Source: Limisphaerales bacterium
Lineage (GTDB): Bacteria > Verrucomicrobiota > Verrucomicrobiia > Limisphaerales > UBA11358
DNA length: 5,079 nucleotides
NCBI GenBank assembly: GCA_003133815.1
Contig: PKZR01000457.1
Location: 1 to 5,079, forward strand
Direction: 5' to 3'
In this document: one piece after another, positions 1-5,079 of the stretch
How the letters are laid out: every line of letters starts with the position of its first letter
How positions within the stretch are numbered: position 1 is the first letter of the stretch
Position numbers and translations under genes: made by a program
The notes under the pieces: generated by a model
What the model was told of the DNA's origin: nothing
Database searches by the model: none
Seen by the model: the letters and a program-made list of their open reading frames with translations, nothing else

Positions 1-63
1 TGCTTTTCAATCGGATTTTGATTTGGCCAAAATGGGGACGACACATTATTCTGGCTGCGGAGT
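1..63. other. short upstream non-coding or gene-tail segment
   Basis: These 63 bases precede the first gene. In the frame of the downstream phosphatase there is a TGA at 19-21, so that gene cannot begin before base 22. The only purine-rich stretch is GGAG at 59-62, one base before the ATG, which is too close for a normal ribosome binding site. No confident promoter is visible. The segment could equally hold the last codons of a gene lying to the left; nothing here decides it. Confidence 0.4.
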
Positions 64-651
64 ATGGGGCAGCGCATTTATCTCATCCGTCATGGCGAAA
101 CCGAATGGTCTCTTTCCGGCCAGCATACCGGAAGCACGGATATTCCCCTGATCGCGCGCGGCGAGGATGCGGCGCGGAATCTGGGGCTGCGTTTGCGGGA
201 GATTCCATTTGCCCGCGTGCTGACCAGCCCAAGGCTGCGCGCGCGACGCACGTGTGAACTGGCCGGCCTGGGTCCGGTGGCTGAAATTGAGCCGGATCTG
301 GCCGAGTGGGACTATGGCGATTATGAGGGCCTGCTTTCGGCGGAAATTCTCAAGGGGCGACCGGACTGGAATATTTATCGAGATGGCTGTCCCGACGGTG
401 AATCGCCCGGCCAGATTTCGGCCCGTGCGGACCGGCTGATTGTGCGTCTCCGCGGGCTTGTGGGAAATGTGGCGTTGTTTTCGCACGGCCACTTCGGGCG
501 GGTGCTGGCGGCGCGTTGGATTGGTTTGCCGCTGGGTGAGGCGCAACGTTTCCAACTGGACACCGCATCGCTTGGCATTCTCAGCTACGAGCGCGACCGG
601 GTCGAATCACCGGTCATCGCATTGTGGAACGCCATGGGGGTTCCGAGATGA
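64..651 (+). CDS. histidine phosphatase family protein, Shb17-like (possible sedoheptulose-bisphosphatase)
   Basis: A 195-residue cytoplasmic enzyme of the histidine phosphatase (phosphoglycerate mutase-like) superfamily, which removes phosphate from small metabolites through a phosphohistidine intermediate. Visible active-site residues are the N-terminal RHGET (Arg9, His10 nucleophile), Arg59 in SPRLRARRT, Glu81 in the LAEWDYGDYEG block, and His141 in SHGHF. The segments TEWSLSGQHTGSTDIPL (13-29), TSPRLRAR (54-61), EWDYGDYEG (81-89) and WNIYRDGCPDGE (102-113) closely resemble, from memory, yeast Shb17, the sedoheptulose-1,7-bisphosphatase of riboneogenesis. The protein is shorter than Shb17 (about 270 residues). 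The ATG at 64 is chosen because RHG sits at the usual distance from the N-terminus and a stop lies at 19-21. purE follows after 79 bp on the same strand. The family is certain; the substrate is inferred, and alternatives are a generic sugar-phosphate or alpha-ribazole phosphatase. Confidence 0.93.
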   Translation: MGQRIYLIRHGETEWSLSGQHTGSTDIPLIARGEDAARNLGLRLREIPFARVLTSPRLRARRTCELAGLGPVAEIEPDLAEWDYGDYEGLLSAEILKGRPDWNIYRDGCPDGESPGQISARADRLIVRLRGLVGNVALFSHGHFGRVLAARWIGLPLGEAQRFQLDTASLGILSYERDRVESPVIALWNAMGVPR

Positions 652-730
652 TCGCCGGGCAGGGGGGCCGCGCAATTTTTATTTTGTTGCTTGCCAAGCG
701 GGCGATTTCTTCGCTCAATTTTGTCCGACA
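652..730. other. 79-bp intergenic gap, phosphatase to purE
   Basis: This spacer has a G-run at 662-667 followed by a T-rich tract at about 675-686. The G-rich part does not fold into a convincing GC stem, so I do not call a rho-independent terminator. No Shine-Dalgarno-like purine run lies within 5-12 bases of the purE ATG, and no clear -35/-10 pair is seen. Read-through from the phosphatase gene into purE is therefore possible. Confidence 0.4.
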
Positions 731-1249
731 ATGAAAAATTCATCTGACAAGCCGCAAGTCGGCATACTAATGGGCAGCGATTCGGACTGGCCGACCATGA
801 AACTGGCCGCCGATGCGCTGAAGGAATTTGGCGTCGCCAGCGAGGCCAAGGTCATCTCGGCGCATCGCGATCCGCACGGGCTGGAGGAATATGTTTCGGG
901 CGCGGGCGGACGCGGCATCAAGGTCATAATCGCGGGCGCGGGCGGCGCGGCACATCTGCCGGGCGTCACGGCGGCGTTCACGACCTTGCCGGTGATTGGC
1001 GTTCCGATTTTGGGCAAGGCGTTTGACGGGTTCGATTCGCTGCTGGCGATCGTGCAGATGCCGCCGGGCGTGCCGGTGGCGACGGTCGCGGTTGGCGGCG
1101 GTCGCAACGCGGGAATTTTGGCCGCGCAAATCCTCGCGGTGGGCGATGCCCGTCTGCAGGGGGAGTTGAAAAAGTTCAAGGTGCGGTTGATGGAGGAATC
1201 GCGCGCCAAGAACAAGACGCTTTCGCAGTCAACGGCCGGTGGTCGGTAG
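731..1249 (+). CDS. purE: N5-carboxyaminoimidazole ribonucleotide mutase (PurE)
   Basis: A 172-residue cytoplasmic enzyme of de novo purine synthesis. Class I PurE moves the carboxyl group of N5-CAIR (made by PurK from AIR, ATP and bicarbonate) to carbon 4, giving CAIR. Family motifs are in order: GSDSD at 15-19 in the nucleotide/phosphate-binding loop, SAHRDP at 43-48 with His45 matching the catalytic histidine, AGAGGAAHLPG at 68-78, then GVP (90-92) and a DSLLAIVQMPPGVPVATVAVG block (102-122). Length is normal for bacterial PurE, with an extra charged tail after about residue 150. The open frame extends left without stops to 440, but that part overlaps the phosphatase in another frame and looks nothing like PurE; the ATG at 731 puts GSDSD at the expected place. 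The usual SAHRTP reads SAHRDP. purK is not in the window. Carbonic anhydrase follows after 48 bp. Confidence 0.96.
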   Translation: MKNSSDKPQVGILMGSDSDWPTMKLAADALKEFGVASEAKVISAHRDPHGLEEYVSGAGGRGIKVIIAGAGGAAHLPGVTAAFTTLPVIGVPILGKAFDGFDSLLAIVQMPPGVPVATVAVGGGRNAGILAAQILAVGDARLQGELKKFKVRLMEESRAKNKTLSQSTAGGR

Positions 1250-1288
1250 TCGGCAGCAATCCCGCCACTGACCATGAAACACTGACCA
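1240..1288. repeat. imperfect inverted repeat and repeated ACTGACCA motif at the purE end
   Basis: TGGTCGGT at 1240-1247 can pair with ACTGACCA at 1267-1274 (one G-U pair), and ACTGACCA recurs at 1281-1288, a 14-base period. The left arm includes the first base of the purE stop codon (TAG, 1247-1249), so the stem would form at the very end of the gene. No T-tract follows, so this is not a standard terminator. It may be a degenerate intergenic repeat of a kind spread through the genome, but one window cannot show that. Confidence 0.35.
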
Positions 1289-1297
1289 ACCAATTAA

Positions 1298-1939
1298 ATG
1301 CAACAGCTCATCGAAGGCGTCCACAAATTCCAGACCGATGCGTTTGGCAATTACCGTTCGCTGTTCCGCAAGCTGTCGCAGGAGGGGCAGAACCCGCATA
1401 CTCTGTTCATCACCTGCTCGGACTCGCGCGTGCTGGCGGAGCTGATCACACAGAGCAAGCCGGGCGATTTGTTCGTGGTGAAAAATGTCGGGAACATCAT
1501 CCCGCAATCCAGCGTGACGGGCAGCACCAATTCCACGGCGGCGGCGATAGAATTTGCCGTGGAGACCTTGCGCGTGAGCGACATCGTGGTGTGCGGTCAT
1601 TCGCAGTGCGGCGCGATGTCCGCGCTGCTGGGCAATCTGCCGGACGCCAATTTGATGCCGCATTTGTGCGAATGGCTCAAGCTCGCCGAGCCGGTGCGGG
1701 AAATCATCCGGTCGCAATACGCGCATCTCGGCAATGACGCCGTCCGCATTGACATCGCGGGCGAGGAGAACGTCCTGTTCGGGCTTGAAAACCTGCACAG
1801 CTATCATTGCGTGCAGGAGCGGCTGATGGCGGGCACGCTGCGGTTGCACGGCTGGTTTTTCAAGATCGCCACTGCGGAACTGTTTGCCTACGACCCGGAG
1901 AAGCGCCAGTTTTCACCCCTCATCACCGAAAAAAGCTGA
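1298..1939 (+). CDS. beta-class carbonic anhydrase
   Basis: A 213-residue zinc enzyme that interconverts CO2 and bicarbonate, predicted cytoplasmic because no signal peptide or membrane segment is seen. The beta-class signature is complete: TCSDSRV at 39-45 supplies Cys40, Asp42 and Arg44, and CGHSQCGAM at 99-107 supplies His101 and Cys104. Cys40, His101 and Cys104 are the zinc ligands, and Asp42-Arg44 form the usual dyad. The common RNAGN segment reads KNVGN at 62-66. The C-terminal part keeps the family pattern LHGWFF...LFAYD. The length matches bacterial and cyanobacterial beta-carbonic anhydrases of about 200-220 residues. ATG 1298 is the first in-frame start giving the normal short lead to CSDSR; it has no clear Shine-Dalgarno. 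It lies 48 bp after purE on the same strand, and bicarbonate supply to the PurK step would be a sensible link. The subtype and physiological partner are not shown by the sequence. Confidence 0.96.
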   Translation: MQQLIEGVHKFQTDAFGNYRSLFRKLSQEGQNPHTLFITCSDSRVLAELITQSKPGDLFVVKNVGNIIPQSSVTGSTNSTAAAIEFAVETLRVSDIVVCGHSQCGAMSALLGNLPDANLMPHLCEWLKLAEPVREIIRSQYAHLGNDAVRIDIAGEENVLFGLENLHSYHCVQERLMAGTLRLHGWFFKIATAELFAYDPEKRQFSPLITEKS

Positions 1940-2080
1940 AGGATTGGCGGAGGAGATTGAAGAGTCTCGGAAGCGCCGGAGGCTGCCGTTTATCATTGAA
2001 CGTTGACCATTTTCCATTTTACGGACAAGCTTAAGCCGTCATCTTGAAGGCAACAGCCCGGTTGTAAAACAGAAGGCAAG
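1940..2080. other. 141-bp intergenic gap before the kinase gene
   Basis: This is the largest gap in the window and the most likely place for the kinase promoter. TTGAAC (1996-2001) and TTGACC (2003-2008) are -35-like, but no good -10 box lies 16-18 bases downstream of either, so no promoter is called. The GC-rich piece at about 1970-1990 forms only a 3-bp stem without a T-tract, so no terminator for the carbonic anhydrase gene is called. The right part holds the repeats described at 2039-2084. Confidence 0.4.
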
Positions 2081-2084
2081 ATGA
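2039..2084 (+). promoter_or_regulatory. inverted and direct repeats enclosing the kinase ribosome binding site and start codon
   Basis: TCATCTTG (2039-2046) is a perfect inverted match of CAAGATGA (2077-2084), whose right arm contains the kinase ATG at 2081-2083. Between the arms, CAAC (2051-2054) and GTTG (2061-2064) could make a small inner stem. GAAGGCAA occurs twice in direct orientation, at 2046-2053 and 2072-2079. The purine run AGAAGG at 2071-2076 is the only Shine-Dalgarno-like site in the window near a chosen start; its 4-base spacing is short. If transcribed, the outer stem would hide the start codon. The arms are only 8 bp and not GC-rich, so chance is a real alternative. Confidence 0.35.
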
Positions 2085-5079
2085 TTTATGGTTTTGTTCG
2101 GCAAACTAAAGTGAAACGTCTTGCAAACATCAGGCTTTTTTTGATCAGTGCGCTGGCGGTCACGATTATGGCAGGCTGTGGCCGGCAGCGGGCGGTGAAC
2201 ATGCAAACTTCTGGCAGGGATTCCTCGCCGTCCCCATCAGCTACCTACTCATCAACGACCAATCAGTATGGGTTGCCCACGGTTTACGCATCCATTCCGT
2301 TGCGGACCATCATTTCATTGAATTCCGGCAGCATGGCGGAAAGCGAAAACACAGTTGTCCGCGTGAGGGGCATGGTGCTGGATGAACGGCCGGGAGAATA
2401 CATCGTGGTCTATGACGGGACCGGAACGATGTTTGCCGACACGCATCAGGCTGTTCTGCCGGCGGTGAGGGAGCGGGTTGAACTGCTGGGCCAGACGGTT
2501 TCCGATGGTTATTCCATCGCGCTCAAAAATGCCGTGGCCACTTCGCTGGCAACAGGCGCCACAAACTTAGACAGAACTGTTCCGTCAGCAAAACCCGCGA
2601 AGCTGCCGTTGCTGACCAAGGTCTGGGAAATCCGCGATTTGACGGCTGAAAAGGCGGCGTGGAATTATCCAGTCCAACTGCGCGCGGTCGTGACCGTCAA
2701 CGCCCATTACAAGGACTATTTGTTTGTGCAGGACGACACGGCCGGGATCACGATCCGCATACCAACAAATTCCCCAAGCCTGAAACCGGGTGACATGTTG
2801 AAAGTGGAAGGGGTGAGCGATCCGGGCAATTTTTCACCCATCGTGATGGCTACCAAGGTGACCGTGATCGGTTCGGGCCGTCTGCCGGAAGCTAAGCCGG
2901 AAACGATGTTCCAACTGGCGACGGGCCAGGACGGCAGCCAGTGGATAGAAGTGCGCGGCGTGGTGCGCTCCATGTCCTACACCGACAACATTGTGCAGCT
3001 CAACTTGAACGACTTGAGCGGCATGATAGCGGTGAAGGTGCCGGCGGCGCTTGAGCCGCTCAGTTTGCTGGATTCCATCGTGACCATCAAAGGCGCATGC
3101 GGTTCGATATCGGATGAAAAGCGCCAGCTTGTGCGTTCTGTGATGTGGGCGTCCTCGCTCGGCGACGTGCATGTGGAAGAACCGGGCGTGGCCAATCCCT
3201 TCAGCCTGCCGGTGCAGCCGATCGCCAGCCTCAACCAATTCCATCCGCGACTGACGTTGCAGCACCGGATCAACTTCGCCGGACTGGTCACGATGATCGA
3301 TTCCGATTCCTTTTTTCTGGAAGATGCTCAAGCAGGCGTCCGCGTGCTGGCATTGCCGGACGACCGGTTGAAAGCGGGCGATTATGTGATGGCGTCCGGT
3401 TATCCCGGCCCGGGAGACTATGGCTATGTATTGCGCAACGCCATTTTCAAGGTGGTCAGCCACCGCGAACTTCCACCGCCACAAATGCTCACGGTTGGAA
3501 ACAATCTGGACCCGCAGTGGCATGACCGGTGGGTGCAGATGGACGCGCTTTTTCTGCACCACACAAAGATTGATGGCGACGATGTGCTGACGCTTCAGAC
3601 AGGCGACCGGGTTTTTGAAGCGAAGTGTCTTGAGCCTGTCACAGACCGGATAAAAAATCTGGAATCGGGCAGCCTGCTTCAGGTGACGGGCCTTTACCGG
3701 GTGCTGGCGGATGAAGCGCGCGTGCCGAGATCGTTCCAGTTGACGCTGTCTTCACAACAGGACATTCAAATTCTGGGGGAACCATCCTGGTGGACGGTCG
3801 AACATACCACCAACGTGATTGGCATCATGAGCGTCATAATCGGGGCGACGTTTCTTTGGGTGATGATGTTGCGGCGGAAAGTGCGGGAACAGACGGCCAG
3901 TTATCAGGAAAGCGAACGCAAGTTCAGGATGTTGGTCGAGCAGTCGCTCGTGGGCGTCTATATCATCCAGGATCAGCGGTTTGTTTATGTCAATCCGCGC
4001 ATGGCCGAAATCTTTGGATATTCGCCGGAGGAGATGATCGCCTCCTGCATGATGATTGATGTGGTTTTCCCCGAAGACCGTCCGCTCGTGCAGAATCAAA
4101 TCTTCCGGAGGCTGTCGGGTGAAATTGATTTTGCGCATTACTTTTTTCGCGGTCTGCGCAAGGACGGCTCCCTCATCCAAATTGAAGTGCTGGGCCGCCA
4201 CACCGGATTCAGGGACAAGCCCGCCGTGCTGGGGATGTTGATGGACATCACGGAGCGCAAGCTGGCCGAGGACAAGATTGCGCAGCAGGCGCGCATGCTC
4301 GATCTGGCGGGCGACGCCATCATCGTCAGCAATTTGGAAAACCGCATTGTCTATTGGAACCAGAGCGCGCAGCGGATTTACGGCTGCACGGCGCAAGAAG
4401 CCGTCGGCGGCATCGCCTTTGAAAAAATGCGCATTGATCCAGCTGAATTCCAAAAGGCCAAAGAGGCGCTGTTGCAAGATTACAAATGGCACGGCGAATT
4501 CCATCATCGCGACCCCGGCGGCGGAGAAACCATTGTGGAAGCCCGGTGGACGCTGGTCCACGATTCGCAGGGCAAGCCAGAATCCATCCTGGCGATCAAT
4601 ACCGACATCACCCAGGCAAAAAAGATGGAGGTGCAATTCCTCCGCACCCAGCGCCTGGAAAGCATCGGCGTCCTGGCCGGCGGCATCGCGCACGATCTCA
4701 ACAATATTTTTTCTCCCATCCTGATGTCCTGCCAGTTGCTGGAGATGAGTCCGGACGAGTCCGACCGCCATAAGTTGCAGGAGACAATCCTCGTCAACAC
4801 CAAGCGCGCCGCCGACCTCGTCAAACAGATCCTGACGTTCGCACGCGGCACGAATGGACGCCGGCTGCCCATGCATCCGCACAACCTGATCGAGGAATTG
4901 CGGAAGATTTTGAACGAAACGCTGCCCAAATCCATCAAGCTTCAGGTCAATGTCACACCGCATGATGCGACCATCGCCGCCGACAACGTCCAGCTTCATC
5001 AGGTTCTGATGAACCTTTGCATCAACGCCCGCGACGCGATGCCTCGTGGCGGAACACTGATCATGGCTGTTGCCAACGT
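2081..5079 (+). CDS. membrane sensor histidine kinase: OB-like repeats, TM helix, PAS-PAS, HisKA, HATPase (3' end missing)
   Basis: A two-component sensor kinase, 999 codons visible and open at the right edge. ATG 2081 is the first start after an in-frame TGA at 2045-2047 and is preceded by AGAAGG; GTG 2111 is an alternative. In order: basic N-terminus and hydrophobic stretch to MAGC (Cys33), a possible lipobox; Ser/Thr/Pro-rich linker (43-63); about five OB-like repeats (92-160, 196-264, 287-358, 395-460, 483-565), the second with LFVQDDTAGI; a membrane helix at 579-597 followed by RRK; PAS 1 (614-726, ending MDITERK); PAS 2 (739-845); HisKA with GGIAHDLNN, phospho-acceptor His871; and the ATPase N-box NLCINARDAM (978-987). 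The ATP-lid glycine boxes, and any C-terminal receiver domain, would lie beyond the window. Predicted topology is an extracytoplasmic repeat region with a cytoplasmic kinase. The signal and partner are unknown. It starts 141 bp after the carbonic anhydrase gene, so it is probably its own unit. Confidence 0.93.
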   Translation, partial: MIYGFVRQTKVKRLANIRLFLISALAVTIMAGCGRQRAVNMQTSGRDSSPSPSATYSSTTNQYGLPTVYASIPLRTIISLNSGSMAESENTVVRVRGMVLDERPGEYIVVYDGTGTMFADTHQAVLPAVRERVELLGQTVSDGYSIALKNAVATSLATGATNLDRTVPSAKPAKLPLLTKVWEIRDLTAEKAAWNYPVQLRAVVTVNAHYKDYLFVQDDTAGITIRIPTNSPSLKPGDMLKVEGVSDPGNFSPIVMATKVTVIGSGRLPEAKPETMFQLATGQDGSQWIEVRGVVRSMSYTDNIVQLNLNDLSGMIAVKVPAALEPLSLLDSIVTIKGACGSISDEKRQLVRSVMWASSLGDVHVEEPGVANPFSLPVQPIASLNQFHPRLTLQHRINFAGLVTMIDSDSFFLEDAQAGVRVLALPDDRLKAGDYVMASGYPGPGDYGYVLRNAIFKVVSHRELPPPQMLTVGNNLDPQWHDRWVQMDALFLHHTKIDGDDVLTLQTGDRVFEAKCLEPVTDRIKNLESGSLLQVTGLYRVLADEARVPRSFQLTLSSQQDIQILGEPSWWTVEHTTNVIGIMSVIIGATFLWVMMLRRKVREQTASYQESERKFRMLVEQSLVGVYIIQDQRFVYVNPRMAEIFGYSPEEMIASCMMIDVVFPEDRPLVQNQIFRRLSGEIDFAHYFFRGLRKDGSLIQIEVLGRHTGFRDKPAVLGMLMDITERKLAEDKIAQQARMLDLAGDAIIVSNLENRIVYWNQSAQRIYGCTAQEAVGGIAFEKMRIDPAEFQKAKEALLQDYKWHGEFHHRDPGGGETIVEARWTLVHDSQGKPESILAINTDITQAKKMEVQFLRTQRLESIGVLAGGIAHDLNNIFSPILMSCQLLEMSPDESDRHKLQETILVNTKRAADLVKQILTFARGTNGRRLPMHPHNLIEELRKILNETLPKSIKLQVNVTPHDATIAADNVQLHQVLMNLCINARDAMPRGGTLIMAVAN

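Noticed and set aside
662..690. G-run followed by a T-rich tract after the phosphatase gene, as a rho-independent terminator
   Set aside because: There is no complementary C-rich arm that makes a stable stem before the T tract.
440..730. Upstream extension of the purE reading frame
   Set aside because: The frame is open but overlaps the phosphatase gene out of frame, and its translation is Arg/Trp/Cys-rich with no PurE similarity. The ATG at 731 gives a normal PurE N-terminus.
715..1293. Minus-strand open frame of 192 codons opposite purE
   Set aside because: It is a shadow of purE with no recognisable motif, Pro/Ala/Thr-rich as expected for an antisense translation.
1229..1849. Minus-strand open frame of 206 codons opposite the carbonic anhydrase gene
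   Set aside because: It is His/Arg/Ala-rich with no domain; the plus strand encodes a complete beta carbonic anhydrase over the same bases.
1966..1992. GC-rich segment after the carbonic anhydrase gene as a terminator hairpin
   Set aside because: Only a 3-bp core stem with a bulge can be drawn, and no T-tract follows.
2834..3562. Minus-strand open frame of 242 codons opposite the OB-like repeats
   Set aside because: It is His/Arg-rich and has no motif, while the kinase frame on the plus strand is continuous from 2081 with coherent repeats.
3752..4999. A 415-codon open frame on the minus strand
   Set aside because: It lies wholly inside the kinase gene, opposite its membrane, PAS and HisKA coding parts. 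Its translation shows no recognisable domain, whereas the plus strand gives clear motifs. Long antisense frames are common opposite GC-rich genes.

Overview
The window carries four genes, all on the + strand: three complete short metabolic genes, then the first 999 codons of a large membrane sensor histidine kinase that runs off the right edge. Base composition is moderately GC-rich. The kinase architecture points to Verrucomicrobiota, most like the Pedosphaera/Limisphaerales side: OB-like repeats with an 'LFVQDDTAGI' motif, a transmembrane segment, PAS-PAS, and an 'AHDLNN' H-box. Weak or absent Shine-Dalgarno sequences in front of the metabolic genes fit this. The taxonomic placement is inferred from protein style, not from a marker gene.

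Layout: 1-63 is short leader or intergenic DNA. 64-651 encodes a histidine-phosphatase whose motifs resemble yeast Shb17 (sedoheptulose-1,7-bisphosphatase) more than cofactor-dependent phosphoglycerate mutases. 731-1249 encodes PurE, the N5-carboxyaminoimidazole ribonucleotide mutase of purine synthesis. 1298-1939 encodes a beta-class carbonic anhydrase with all four expected active-site zinc/Asp residues. The gaps between these three are 79 and 48 bp with no clear terminator, so a co-transcribed group is plausible. A 141-bp gap follows, holding an inverted and a direct repeat around the next start codon. From 2081 to the end runs the kinase: signal peptide with a lipobox-like site, Ser/Thr/Pro-rich linker, about five OB-like repeats predicted outside the cytoplasm, one transmembrane helix, two PAS domains, the phospho-acceptor domain and the start of the ATPase domain.

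How the genes may work together: if the phosphatase really acts on sedoheptulose bisphosphate it would favour ribose-5-phosphate supply. PurE is a purine step downstream of PRPP, and carbonic anhydrase supplies the bicarbonate that PurK uses to make PurE's substrate. This grouping is a metabolic hypothesis from adjacency. The kinase is probably a separate transcription unit, and its signal and partner regulator are not visible. No RNA gene, CRISPR array, insertion sequence or phage element was seen.
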